From assembly GCF_000224145.3 (NCBI RefSeq), contig NW_004190425.2, forward strand, positions 472,070 through 536,069: 64,000 bases of DNA, in the 5' to 3' direction. Made by a program: the position numbers and the translations under genes. The stretch is from Ciona intestinalis. Lineage: Eukaryota; Chordata; Ascidiacea; Phlebobranchia; Cionidae. This document shows positions 44,601-55,630 of the stretch, piece after piece. The notes below the pieces were generated by a model. That model was not told where the DNA came from. It saw only the letters and a list, made by a program, of their open reading frames with translations, and did not search any database. Position 1 is the stretch's first letter. Every line of letters starts with the position of its first letter.

Positions 44601-47600
44601 TTCAACATAAATTCTGCAAGGTTTAGCACTGATTTACTTGTTAAAGTTTACTGTTGCGACTTGCGTTTTTACAGGTTAAGTTTATCTTTTGTAAAACAAA
44701 TCTGTATTTATGCACATAATGTACCAGACGTGTGTTTTCAATAAATGGGTTTGTATTAAATATACAATAAGTTTACTGTTGTTACTTGCGTTTTGCAAGT
44801 TAAGTTTATGTACATAATATACCAGACTGTTTTCATAACATAGTTCTGCATTTAATATACAAACATTGTTTTTTTGGAGTCAGATTCTCTGCTACAACCC
44901 ATTAGTGATCGTAAAACTCAATAACAAATATCATAAATTCTTATTATCTACAATCTAAATACAATTAAACGGTTTTAATGCCACAGTCACAAATTGAACC
45001 AAAAAACATATAAGATATGACTTTCATTTTAGGTTAAACTTGTTAAAATGAAAAGATATTGTAATACAATAATCTTTTTGTTTTAAAATAATTAGGTTTA
45101 GTATTTTTTTTCAAATACCTATATCTTTGACAAATTAATTGAATATATAAATGTAACTTGCTTTATCCTCGGGTGGCCGGGAAAGGACAGTTGTTATAAC
45201 ACGGGTGTTCATACACCTCGTGTGAGCTTTATGCACCTCGTGTCAGAATATGTTGTTTATTTTTATGTACGGCTGATAATTTGGACAACCCATTAATAAC
45301 CACTGGGTTGGACCAAGTGCTATTAAGCCCAAAGACACATTCGCCCACAATGGTAGCAGCGTCGTGCTCTAAACCCATTACTCTTGGCAGACACACTAAG
45401 CACTTTTCTGCGGCACCATTTAAAATATATAATAAATAGCAAAGTTTAAAACTTACAGGATTTGAAACTGTGGCATATTTCCTCTCTGTGGAAAATAGAA
45501 ATGTTAGATTTGTTTGAAAATCGAATAGAATTGAAAAGTTAGAAGTAATATTGTTTAATAACTGTAGATTTTAAATTATGAATGCTACATACCATTTGTA
45601 TAAGAAGTAAACAGCAGCAGTATATTGACAATATTTTATATTGCAATAAATGATATCAAGCAGTAAGTACAAAATATTTAATCATGCAGCATTATATTCT
45701 ATATGAGTAAGCTGCTAAAGTATGTTGGGGATCTAGGATTTAGGCTAAAGTTGGTTTATTAACCAATATCATAGCTTCCCAAACTGGGGGTCACAACCCC
45801 GTGTGGGGACTGGAGTCTCACAACGAACTTCAGTGGTTACCCAGAGTATAACAATTTTAAACAAAGCACTGTGGGCTATATATTATACTAACAACCCTCA
45901 AGAGTTGCAAAAAATTTTAGAATTTTTTTTTTAATATTAAAATAGGTTGCAAGCAAAAATTTTTGGAAGCCTTAAACAGACAACATACCGGTCCAGCTGT
46001 TGGGTTAAATGGCATTGGTGGAAATGGGGGTAGTGGGGCATGCATGGGGTGGGGTAGATTGGGGAATCTCCCATGTACAACTGTCGAAGATCGTGGCATA
46101 AATCGGGGGGTGTTGTTCATTGGACGGGGGACCTCTGTTCCCATCCTTGGTCGAGCACTTGCTGTATAATGATTGTAAGATATAAACATCTGACAGGATA
46201 AATGAAGGATAAACTTGCAACTGTCTATCTATAGGATTACCATCCATGCAGCTCTGCATACTCACTTAAAACTGCATTGGCAACCACTTGCCATCCTTTT
46301 CTATAATATATTGGCAATATTGCCAATGGTATAAACTTAACAACAGGGTAAAAGCCTGTTTTTATTTAAACCTGGCAAAAAAAGTATATGATGTCACATT
46401 GTTCCCTGTTTCAAAAGTTGGGTAAAGGCCTCTAATCTTACAAGGTATTAGCCTTAACATATATGGGACTGAAATTTAAGGGTTAGTCCTGTAAATAAAT
46501 AAATGTAACTTACTATTAGTTGTCCGTATCACGGCAGGTTGAGCACGTACCAACATAACGCGGGGTGGTGTGTTACCAAGTGGTATGGCAACTTGTGACA
46601 ATGCTTGTTGAACATGAGACAACATTTGTTGCGCTTGTAATGTCAAGGTTATGAGTCTGGCTGTGCTACGGAACTCTGCACTCTGTTAAAAGTTAAATCA
46701 ATTAAAACTTATATAGTAGGGTAGGGGAAGATGAAATATCTTTTCCTTCGATTTACTCCTCCCATTTGGTAGTAAACAAAGAACATTAATAATTGGTAGT
46801 AAACAAAAAAAAGAATTACAAAACTGTAACCTCACAACTCCGATAGACTGCTGTTAATTGTTTAAAACATTCAGGATATTTACATATTATTGAAAGATTG
46901 GTGAAAGAATATTTACATTATGCTTGGTAGCAGAAGCAACAGAATATTATTAAATCTGTTTGTAGTTTCAAGAAACGTGGAAATATCTTACAGGATTAAA
47001 TCAATGTCTTATAAATCACATTTCTCTTAAAAACTAATTTTCAAAATGAAAAAGCTCACATTTGTGCTTTCAAAGGCAGTATCTTCATGAAAGAAAGTTG
47101 TTATGCTTGTTTGGAATGGTTCCAATCTACGTTGTGCCGACAACATTCGGGTGAATGTTGCTCCAAGTTCTTGTAAAGAAGGGTGGCTGGAGAAAGACAA
47201 TATTATCTAAAGCAGGAACAAGCATCTTTTATTACAAGAGGGGCGGGTATAAATTACTGGGTGAACGAACCTGCAGGCTGTATGTTTATTAAACATAGGC
47301 TTGCATGGAGCAATAATGTTTTTTTTGTCTTTGATCTTATGATATTAAAAAAAGGGTTTTCTGCCTGCAGAAATATGGAATTTGGACGCATTAATTTTTA
47401 GAAAAAACTGTTATATAAATTTATTGTTACATTAGGTGAAAAATATGCTGTTGGTTTCCCGGGCAGCAGGTTGCAAACCCGCAATCTAATAAGACGATTT
47501 ACAGCAAAAATATCCAAATGAAACAATATTATATGATGTTAATTGTTTATGGTTGAAAAGCTAACAAAGTTATATTAAACTGAAACATTATTATATGATA

Positions 47601-50600
47601 TTGAAAATAAACTACCAAGGTCATAGCTATACACAAACTACAGACATTAAGGTAGTTCATTGTAATTATGCATATATATACATATATACATATATGTAAT
47701 CAATATGTTTCAATTACTTTGGACAGCTTGTACGTGGAGCGTTGTTTGATTCAGTGTTTCCAGGTTGAGCAGTTGGTTGTGCTTCCTCTGTATCACCACT
47801 CGCATCAGGGTCAACACTGCTCTCACTGTTGCTAACTGGAGCTGTTGGAAAATACAAAGAATTAAATTGCATAACTGATTAAGGCTCGGCGCTCGGCCCA
47901 GTTTTCAGCTGAGCATCAAAAAAGGAGACGCTTAGTTAACACTGCTCTTTAGAGTGGTGATAATATGGTTATTGTTCCAACTTCATAATCAACTTTAATA
48001 TATTAAATCCAAAATAAAACATTGATGATAAAAGTGACTACAAAAACAATATTTACGTGTTGATAATGTTATTTTACTATTTTTGCACAATTCAGTAAGC
48101 ATGTATTCTTTTATCAACACAGTAACCAAGTCACAAATTAGGTATGGATAAATTTGGTAATACTTTCAAACAATATTCCAAACGGGTTTATAAGTTAATG
48201 CATTGGCGTAGAGTTTTGCAATTGCGTGGGAGTGCGGCAAACACAATTTAATTTGGATGTATCTTAACGCAATAGTTAGACCTTCTACGCGACAGGAACA
48301 CTTATCGCAATGTAACGTGGTTTAATTTGCAAGTGTAATACCGCTCGATATTATAGAAGCCTGGACTTTATTTACTTGGTCGGCTGCGTAACAAATCGTA
48401 TAATGTTAACGTAAGTCACCTATTCGTGCAGTTCTGACCTATAACAAACAGCTTTATTTTATCATAAATCCCGCATTTATACAAGCCAAGAGAATCGCAA
48501 TTGTGACTTACATAACTAGATATTTCGCAATAATAGGAATCGTGACGAATGCGTATTACGTGAGAAATATACACCAGTATTTCGACACGTGTCTGTACGG
48601 GAATGACTTGCAAACCAGGCATTCTTAAACCGCCACTAAATTCCCGGTAATTTTAAGAGGAAGTTGGTTGACGGTAGAAAAGAAAGTGTTGGTTGCCTCG
48701 GTTGCCATAAACTGCCGTCGGTGTCTCGGTGATCGCCGATAAGTTTTATAGTTTTTTAAACTAGCTTTGGTTAAAAATTTGTATGCTGACCGAATACAGT
48801 TAAGAAGTATGGTACATGAAACTGCGCCGTATTTGTATCAGGAAAGCTGTTTTTGCATGAGCAAAAAAACGTTTTACCCGCAAATGTTTATCTGACAGTT
48901 TGGGTGTGTTGCAAGTTGAAATCGTCGCGGTAATCTGGCTTTAATCGGGAAAACGAAACTAGATTGAACTTTTTTAATTATCAAGACCGCACGGGGAATC
49001 GTTGGCTTATAGCCAAAAAAAAAACACTGTCGGTGGGGCAACAGAAGAAAATTCGTTAAAATATAAGTAAAAAACTAAAACACCACTGTGAGAATTTAGT
49101 ATTTTTAACACGATTTTAACATTCGTAAAAAACATTGGCGTAAGCAGAACGCATGCGTCTACGATTTAGGAAACTGCCAGATAAATTTAAATACGAATCA
49201 GTATCGGCCGTATCTTTGTTTTTTTTTACATGCCTGACGCACATCCGCAACTCGCAATCAAGTAAATTAAACATTGTTATTCTAAATACTCCCATATGCC
49301 ATACATATTACACGATTGTCTTATCTAGCACAAGTAATAATGATAGTTGATCCACGATTCCTTTGTTTCTAATTGGTCAATCAGGGAGGTGTAAAATGGG
49401 CGTGATTTGCGGCATATTTACAAACAATACGGTGCTATGTTGTAATAATCGTGTTTGCGCAAATATAAGTCAAATTTTTACACATTTCTTTACGAATTAA
49501 TGTTATCGTCGAAACATTATACACGCGTGCAGTAGTCGTGCATTAAACAAGAATAGCCAATTCCTAAATTGGCAGGAGTGTGTCGCACTCCCGCACGCCT
49601 GTACTCTTAGCCAGTGAGTTAATGCTTTTACATTTAAATTCTCAGATATAAGAACAGTGTAAAAAAACTAAGTAAATAAAAAACTGTATTTAAAGTATAA
49701 TTTTTATGACAAATGTCTTTATCAAAAGTGCGTACATAAGTTAACATGCATTTTTAATGGCAAGAAAGCCTTAGCGGAATTAGATGTAGGGTATTTATAT
49801 AAATGTAAGACTTAACAGTTTACAAGACCAATATGGTTATTATAGAACCTGCATAAACACCATCCTGGTTGGTTGGTACTTCTGGTTCACTGCTGGTTGG
49901 TGCAGTGTTGTTTTGCTGTATAATAAATGTTACTATTAATACACAGTAACTGTATTTTTTTATTTTGATGGCTCTTATTTGTACTGTTTCTAGACATTTA
50001 AATTTATTTAAAAAAATTTAGCTACAGAATGCATGTTTAAAATTTTTTTTAAACTTATACAAAATTGTTTGAAATTTATATAAAAAAATTTGAATCTAAA
50101 TATAAATAATTAAACATTTGAAATTGATATACATATGAATAGCTAGAACCACGTAAAGATTACAATACGTTTATATTATATCACCTCAAGTTGATCTAGA
50201 ATGTCAAACATTTGATCCAAGGTTCGATTCGCTGAACTTAACTGACGTCTCGGGGCACTTATCATTCGTCGGGGTTGTGGGGGATTCCCCTGGTGAGGTG
50301 GGTGATGTGGGTTATTCTGATGGGGGCTCTGGGTTACGTTGATATGAAGGTTCATGGATGGTTCGTTGGGATTGTCTGGGTTTGAACTCTGTGGGAAAAA
50401 ATAAGTCTTACTCAAACTACAGTGGTGTATTTTTTATAGCCATGTTTCCGTCTTTATTTAATAGTTTGTACTTTAGACTTATTCATATTGTACATAGCTG
50501 TGGATCCAATATTTTCATGACCAAAATTTATAATGGTCTTTGTCTCTTTGAAATTTTCTTTATATTTTTTAAGGCTGAAATGTTTTAGAAGTATCGTCAT

Positions 50601-52474
50601 ATTAGCATTATGTTCTTTTATTTTAAACCTAAATTGTATAACTGAAAACACGGCTATATTAAGTCTTTTAAGACATTTTTAAATTTCAAGTACAGAATGT
50701 GTCACATTTAAAATGTACTAGAATATTACTTAGAAAAGTACATTTTACAACAATCCAGGGTTTAAGAAAAATGGACTTACGAATACAGCATTTCCAATCA
50801 TTTGTCCAATGTTGCCAACTGTGTTTTGAAACATCTGGCTCTAAAACAAATATATACAAATATTTATTACGTAGGGTATTTCGCGGTTTGTGATTTCTTA
50901 ATACTTTACTACCTTAGAATAAACCAGTGGCGCAACCAACGCGTTTAAAAGGGAACTGTATGTGTTGTAAGATATTTGCATTCAGCCAACATTGCCACCT
51001 GGTTGAACCCAGGAATGATATTTTCGCTATTAAAATGTCAATAGGTGTTTCATATTCCTAACCTTTGTGACAACTTTTTACTTCATGTTACACATCTACT
51101 GAGAGGAGAATTGTTTTCTTTTTCTATTTTTTATGGCTTACTATTTGTACAACCATTATTGGCTATTAAACACTGGGTTAAAGCAAGGACTGTTAAGTGT
51201 CTTGCCCAACCACACAGATGTTCACAATGATACCAGATTGGCAGCACCAAGCATTGAACTCAGTATCACTAAGCCTCAGTTTGGACTAAACCTAATAACC
51301 TATGCATAGTTAAACTTACAATTTGTGCAGGGCCAGGAAATATATTGGCTTGTGTTGTAGTTGGTGGTGGGTTGGTGGATTCAGTTGACATTGAAGCAAC
51401 TGTTGTTGTGCTTACTGGCAATCTTTGCACCAGGTGAAGAGTTTTTTCATGATGTTCTGGTAAAAACAATAAAACAATGTAAATTCAATCACTTTTATAA
51501 AAACAATTTCAGACCGTATATATGTATATATATATATACCTTTTTCCACAAATGCAGCAGATACACAGCTGTTAGTTTTACTGATTAAATAGTAAATACA
51601 GAACATAAAGCTTATAGCTATGATATATATAGTTATACTTGTACTTATCTCTTTTAATATTAATAGCAAAAATCAAACAAATTAAAACAATGACGAAAAA
51701 GCAGAAAGCGACATCCATTAAACATTAGGGATAAAAGTAAAAGCATGGCTAGTAAAAAAGTACTGAATCCAAAAAGTTAAACATATTATATAAATCCAAA
51801 ACAATAACACTGCTGTTTGCTAATTACGCTGCTGTTGTATTTCATGTACCGTTGAGCTTAAAGTCACATTGAGAAGAAAAAAAAGGTGGCTGTTAAACCG
51901 GAAAAGAACTAACCTTGTGTTAATTTAAAGTCATCTTGTAAAACTCTTCCTTGGAGGATCAATCTTTGTTGATCCGGAGAAATTCCAAATGAAGATGAAA
52001 TCCAATCTTTGAATTCCTTTATTGTTATCTAGAAATAAATTTCGTATTTGTATATTTTACCACAGCAGAGCTCAAAGCTTTCCCTAAAATGACTACAGAT
52101 TTATCAAGTCATCTTAACGAGCACCAACCCCAGCATGTTCTGGTTATTTCACATTTTGCCATGTGATAAATCCACTTATAGGCTGCAATGATTACTTTGT
52201 TTGTTTTTTTTTAGTCAGAATTAGGTCAGTCACACATAAAAAATAAATAACCCACAAAGTAACATATATATTATATACATAGTAATTTGTATGCATGGTA
52301 GAAGGTGTATGAAACTTTCAGGTTAAAATCATAGCCTTTACATACACTAAACACATATATGTAAATGCTATGGTCGAACCAATAAGGTTATTGAAACAAG
52401 AAGCACTCAACTGATTCAGGTACAGAGAATGTCTTTAATTGAGAATTCATCGTTTTCACTTTAATATCCAACAT
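32681..52474 (-). CDS. BAG6: Large proline-rich protein BAG6 (Scythe/BAT3)
   Basis: Twenty-four minus-strand exons keep phase for about 1,043 residues: 52474-52412, 52028-51914, 51456-51320, 50840-50781, 50388-50185, 49915-49861, 47841-47718, 47186-47060, 46682-46514, 46161-45989, 45485-45457, 41969-41831, 41397-41245, 40675-40618, 39976-39846, 39352-39280, 38785-38621, 38282-38022, 37444-37272, 36162-36009, 35257-35130, 34176-34015, 33529-33418 and 32847-32681. The N-terminal ubiquitin-like domain reads [37 protein letters not shown] and HLVQRLP. Then come Pro/Thr/Asn-rich segments and helical blocks ([29 protein letters not shown]). The end is [16 protein letters not shown]...[18 protein letters not shown], matching the human nuclear-signal region, but the protein stops 4 residues later without the BAG-similar domain. 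BAG6 chaperones tail-anchored and misfolded proteins with UBL4A and GET4. Exon 12 contains two ambiguous bases beside a gap. Confidence 0.93.
33590..33990. repeat. Three tandem units of about 130-140 bases
   Basis: The landmark gaatatttggtgtatgaaat recurs near 33652, 33781 and 33922, each followed by aagacactcctatcaaa or a variant and preceded by an A/T-rich run. Lies in BAG6 intron 22. Confidence 0.8.
34660..34770 (-). mobile_element. SINE head, reversed
   Basis: In reverse it reads ccgtggctcagtggtttagg, then gtacccggttcgatgctcga, which are the A-box and B-box regions of a tRNA-derived head. Confidence 0.65.
34865..35117 (+). mobile_element. SINE copy without head
   Basis: A clean example: gtgggcgtatgtgtccttgg, ccaacccagtggtcactaat, aatcacccacaaagtaacat and ataacgactgttttcggcca. 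BAG6 intron 21. Confidence 0.8.
35617..35815 (+). mobile_element. 0.2-kb MITE copy
   Basis: Full length, ends tagtagggtgggtgaaaatg and attttagcccaccctactat. Confidence 0.8.
35818..35963 (+). mobile_element. 0.2-kb MITE, left-truncated
   Basis: Head-to-tail behind the previous copy; starts ttaaataattaacaagtgtc and ends ttttgccccacaatactata. Confidence 0.7.
36335..36795. repeat. Tandem array, six units of about 72 bases
   Basis: Units begin atgctcactgtcgagttata at 36335, 36405, 36477, 36550, 36622, 36695 and 36766 (partial). Each contains gtgtcttcttatacaccagg and ends tacacctc. The unit resembles the tail part of the Ciona SINE in reverse, so the array probably grew from a SINE fragment. BAG6 intron 19. 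Confidence 0.9.
36928..37110 (+). mobile_element. 0.2-kb MITE copy, diverged
   Basis: Has aatatcccaatatcctgatg, agtctatagaagttgtaagg and ggtgtcccccaccctactta. Confidence 0.65.
39129..39241. repeat. Near-perfect inverted repeat (hairpin)
   Basis: Left arm 39129-39163 (aacagctcatctggtataaa start) and right arm 39204-39241 (ending accagatgagctgtt) are reverse complements over about 35 bases with few differences, around a 40-base loop. Lies in BAG6 intron 16. Confidence 0.85.
39498..39796. mobile_element. MITE with caggggcgtat ends
   Basis: Starts caggggcgtatccaagga and ends ttccttaatacgcccctg, giving inverted repeats of about 17 bases with two mismatches. Length is 299 bases with no coding content. 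A clean target-site duplication was not found. Lies in BAG6 intron 15. Confidence 0.7.
40930..41030. repeat. Short direct repeats in BAG6 intron
   Basis: The phrase aagccattgaatacctattc recurs two to three times with variants of gatttataactaattta. Lies between exons 13 and 14. Confidence 0.6.
41480..41583 (-). mobile_element. 0.2-kb MITE cut by assembly gap
   Basis: Left half present (tagtagggtgggggaatatg, tcttgtcccatttggtatta); the rest is in the gap at 41584-41811. Confidence 0.75.
42670..44524 (+). mobile_element. hAT DNA transposon, near-complete transposase gene
   Basis: Lies in BAG6 intron 11 on the opposite strand. The main open frame runs to 44524 from about 42890 (first ATG 42899) with no stop for about 540 codons. 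It shows hAT features: [20 protein letters not shown], the insertion-region Cys/His cluster [18 protein letters not shown], and the C-terminal dimerisation motif [17 protein letters not shown] followed by [17 protein letters not shown]. Just upstream, in another frame (42691-42888), is a BED zinc finger: a Trp-Lys-Ser-Phe start, CKLC, and HMLSC. One frame change, or an unseen intron, separates finger and body, so the copy is either once-broken or spliced. A 100-base imperfect direct repeat follows at 44641-44755 and 44768-44867. Terminal inverted repeats were not found by eye. The long intact frame suggests recent activity. Confidence 0.85.
45147..45415 (-). mobile_element. SINE copy, reversed, near full length
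   Basis: Reads tgtaacttgctttatcctcg, then ggacaacccattaataacca, then cgcccacaatggtagcagc and the head remnant ending ctgcggcac. Contains a small duplication of the cacctcgtgt part. BAG6 intron 11. Confidence 0.8.
46711..46895 (-). mobile_element. 0.2-kb MITE copy
   Basis: Ends tagtagggtaggggaagatg; the middle repeats ttggtagtaaacaaa once; right end lost. BAG6 intron 8. Confidence 0.7.
48201..49616. mobile_element. 1.4-kb non-autonomous hAT-type element
   Basis: The element is bounded by a perfect 8-base target-site duplication, agttaatg (48193-48200 and 49617-49624). Its ends are imperfect inverted repeats: left cattggcgtagagt...gtgggagtgcggcaaacac, right end read in reverse cactggctaagagt...cgggagtgcgacacac. 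No open frame inside resembles a transposase. It sits in BAG6 intron 6. The 8-base duplication and CAYTGGC ends suggest hAT mobilisation in trans. Confidence 0.7.
51130..51290 (-). mobile_element. SINE fragment, reversed
   Basis: Reads taagtgtcttgcccaaccac and ctcagtatcactaagcctca. Confidence 0.6.
52225..52320 (+). mobile_element. SINE tail fragment
   Basis: Has ataacccacaaagtaacata and aaggtgtatgaaac. BAG6 intron 1. Confidence 0.55.
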
Positions 52475-53023
52475 TTTTCAATTTTTCAATTTGAATTTAA
52501 AATAATAATCAAACTTCAGCTCTAAACGAAAAGAAAAAACAAATGTAAAACAAATGTAAAACAAAGCCTATACCAAATGAATGCAAAATTTAGTCAAATT
52601 GTGTAGTTATTGATGTTCCAAACAACTCACTAATTATCAATAACATATAAAAAATGTTTGGTGTTGTTGTAAAACATGGTTAGTGGTATTTGGTAACTTA
52701 TCAATATCTTTAAAATTACAGGAAAACATTACAGAGGAACCAAGTGGGCCATGACCTTAAAAACGAGAATCTATCAAGAATGTGTAGGTTATTAATGACA
52801 CTAGATATTTGTTTAACAAAACGAATACTAGAATATTATAATTTATCAAACGTTATAAAATGCAGGGAAGGCAGGGATAGTTAGATGAAAATTCCCATCA
52901 AACAAATCTAACTTATTGCCTATTGGTTGTATCTTATTGTTAATTGATTAATGCAGAGCAAACAATTTCAGGTTAGGCCTCCATACGATGTAACCCCAAG
53001 TCTGGCGCCTATGATATAATGAA

Positions 53024-54064
53024 TCATAAATTGGGTGGAACAGGTACTATAGCATTCTTATTTATTCCCAGTGGATTAAAAATGTTAGCAGTTTGTTGAA
53101 TACATTTAACATTATCTTCTTCATCAGCCTCTGCTTCTTGGTCTGCCTCGCGTGTAATAAATAAAAATGATTTTCGAAGTAATTGCCGCAAATCACTGTC
53201 GTTTAAAATTTTAATTTGTTCAGACAACGACTGAATACAGTCTTCCACTAAAAGCGAATTTACAGGGGAAAGTTGGGGCAGTGGTTTGCCTAATATTGCA
53301 CATGATAGGTATTTGTATACTTCGTTAAAATCTGGCTTGGGAAATTCTATGTTTGGATCTGTAGTTGATTTCGTTTTAGACTTCCTTTGTTTTGTAGGTT
53401 TTAAGTTACCAACATTAGGAATCGGTTCTTCAATTGCTACTAAAAGTGCTGAGGCAATTTGTTGTTCTAGATGTTCATTCTCAGGACTAATGGCTTCAAT
53501 TAAGTCTTTCCAAATATCAAGAGGATTTGCACTCAAAACCTTCTCTTGACGTATTATGCGCTCATAATAGTACACCAAGTCCAGAATACCAGCCTCATCT
53601 CTGCCATCCATTTTTTCAAGAATTTGTTTCATCAAATGCTCAGGAATGTCTTTGGAGGCAAAGCAATCATCACTTTTAAATACTTCCTTAAAAACCTCCA
53701 AAGCTTTTTTCTTTTCACTTACTTTCCATCCACAGTAACTTGTAGATCTTTTTTTATTTGGATCATTGGATTTTCTGATTTTCCCTTTTTTAAAAGGAGT
53801 CATTTTGACACCTTTTCCCGACTTTTGTGTGATTTTGCCCTTTATACCCCTGTTTAATTGCATGGTGGGTGACTTGTTATTTAAAGTACTTTGGGTTGAA
53901 GTGCTAGCTTTTAATTTGTCGTTGGAAGTACTTTGGGATGATGTACTAGCTTTTGATTTGTCATTGGAAGTACTTTGGGATAAGTTACCAGATTCTGACT
54001 TGTCATTGGAAGTACTTTGGGATGAAGTACCAACTTCAGCTTGAACTTTGTGTGGTGACTTCAT
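53024..54064 (-). CDS. SNAPC2: snRNA-activating protein complex subunit 2
   Basis: A single-exon coding region of 346 residues from the Met at 54064; an in-frame ATG at 54115 also exists. I prefer 54064 because a good acceptor (gtattttccaag) ends two bases before it and a gtgagt donor lies farther upstream. Matches to SNAPC2 are spread along the protein: a SANT-like start (CGWKVSEKKKALEVF), PLDIWKDLIEAISPENEHLE followed by ASALLVAIEEP, the block DFNEVYKYLSCAILGK...LPQLSPVNSLLVEDCI, and the end NIFNPLGINKNAIVPVP. SNAPc binds the proximal element of snRNA promoters and recruits TBP for Pol II and Pol III transcription. The N-terminal third carries four 14-residue Ser/Thr-rich repeats (SQSTSNDK core) that look recently expanded. 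BAG6 lies 549 bases downstream on the same strand. Confidence 0.85.
   Translation of the reverse strand: MKSPHKVQAEVGTSSQSTSNDKSESGNLSQSTSNDKSKASTSSQSTSNDKLKASTSTQSTLNNKSPTMQLNRGIKGKITQKSGKGVKMTPFKKGKIRKSNDPNKKRSTSYCGWKVSEKKKALEVFKEVFKSDDCFASKDIPEHLMKQILEKMDGRDEAGILDLVYYYERIIRQEKVLSANPLDIWKDLIEAISPENEHLEQQIASALLVAIEEPIPNVGNLKPTKQRKSKTKSTTDPNIEFPKPDFNEVYKYLSCAILGKPLPQLSPVNSLLVEDCIQSLSEQIKILNDSDLRQLLRKSFLFITREADQEAEADEEDNVKCIQQTANIFNPLGINKNAIVPVPPNL
53881..54031 (-). repeat. In-frame 42-base tandem repeat in SNAPC2
   Basis: About 3.6 copies of a 42-base unit with core agtactttgggatgaagta on the plus strand. They code for 14-residue units around SQSTSNDKS in the N-terminal low-complexity part of SNAPC2. 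Copies differ by a few bases each; the frame is kept because 42 is divisible by three. Confidence 0.85.
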
Positions 54065-55630
54065 GACTTGGAAAATACGAAGAAACACAAAAGTAACTGA
54101 GCATGTAAGAACCAAAAACTCACTTTCCAGTTTCCAATAAAGCTTACATTCAGTAAATTCTTAACCTATCTAATGTAATCCATACAGCAGTACAGCACAT
54201 CTGATAAAATTTAAAATTAACAGATAAAACTTACACCAGGACATACATTATACTGCTACATTTTTTAAATAGTAAAATACAACGTATGTATGTAACAACC
54301 AAGCTGTTAAAATTGTACATAGCTTTATTCGAAACAAGTTACACAATCGTAACAGAACTTTTACAGCACTGACAATCTCTTTAAATTGGAGTGTACGTGA
54401 CCAATTAAAATGAACTTTATGTCACCATAGCGCAATAAACAAAGGCATTGCAACACATTCGTCACCTGGTTCCTCATTTCGAGATCACACGAGAACATTC
54501 CAGATTCCACGCAACTAGTGAATCGATTTAAATAATAATATGTAATTTCAAGCGGCGGTTGTAACCTTTTTAAGTTATGGCAATTGACACTATTATTTTA
54601 TGTTGCTAGTTAATTAACTATATAGTAACTAGCAGCATCAAATAACAGCTTCAACTGCCATAACGTATAACAGGTTATATATATTTATATATGAATGAAT
54701 AAATGAAATTTATTTCGTATTTTCGGTCTCAATAACGAAGAACGGGAGAGCTTACAAGGGCGAAAAAAACGGGTTGTTATTAAAACAACAGTTGTTAAAA
54801 CACGCTTAGGCTATTATTAAAAAAGAACTATAACGTTTTGAATAAAAGGTGCAACTGTTACACCCTTCAGTCAATGTACACATTGATGCGCAAAGGCAAA
54901 ATAAAAACAATTATGAGAAACTAAAATATTTCATTATTTCACGTATCTTACTGTTGCACTTTACCGAGTTTTTAACATGAAATTCGCCCATATATAAACA
55001 TAAAGATCATTATTTTCCTTAAATAAATAGGGGTTTGGTTGGTAATGGTTTAAATCAGAGTTATATACGGACTCTGGTTTAAATAACAAGATGCCGTGGT
55101 AGATTACGCGTCTTTGAAACACATTCATATACTAATAGTTCTTCAGGATAATTGAACGACGTTGTCTTGAAGCATATACTAGAGTGGGGCAAGTCGGGAC
55201 ACGTTTAGCACATAATATCCCAATATCCTAATCTTGTTTTAAACAATTAGCAACGGTGTATGACAGTCGTGAGGATACAGTTTTATAACGTTTTGAAGGT
55301 TCATTAATTACTACCAAACGGGACGATAAAATTGAATGTAAAGGTGTTCCATCTTTTCCCTCACTACTATATATAAACATGTGATTAGCAACCAACAGTT
55401 AAGTTGTGTATTGGTACCCCGTTCATATAAATTGGTTGACATAACTTGCATAGCTAGCGTCCATACCTGGAACCTGGATTTTCGTCAGGGCTGGCGAAGC
55501 TGAGAAAAACGCGTGGAAACAATGGAAACTGCTGTGTGGGCGCTATTTGTTTATTAGATAACCAGAAAGCCTGAAACCCATCGTGTGAGGCAGACGTTTT
55601 ATAGGGGAACGATTAAATAGAATATTAAAT
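54065..55630. other. Intergenic between SNAPC2 and lectin gene (divergent)
   Basis: The two genes are transcribed away from each other, so both promoters should lie here. Seen: a fragment of the ttaacaactgttgtttt repeat in reverse (54715-54815) and one plus-oriented MITE (55180-55376). No clear coding exon, though a missing lectin 5' exon could be here. Confidence 0.5.
55180..55376 (+). mobile_element. 0.2-kb MITE copy
   Basis: Ends agtggggcaagtcgggacac and ttccatcttttccctcacta. Confidence 0.75.

Noticed and set aside
54065-54115. Longer start of SNAPC2 at 54115
   Set aside because: The extra 17 residues are hydrophobic and unlike the family, and the stretch looks like an intron between gtgagt and ttttccaag. 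It is not excluded.
55519-55552. METAVWALFVY as a signal-peptide exon of the lectin gene
   Set aside because: No donor or acceptor combination joins it in frame to the lectin exon, and it hits a stop after 11 codons.
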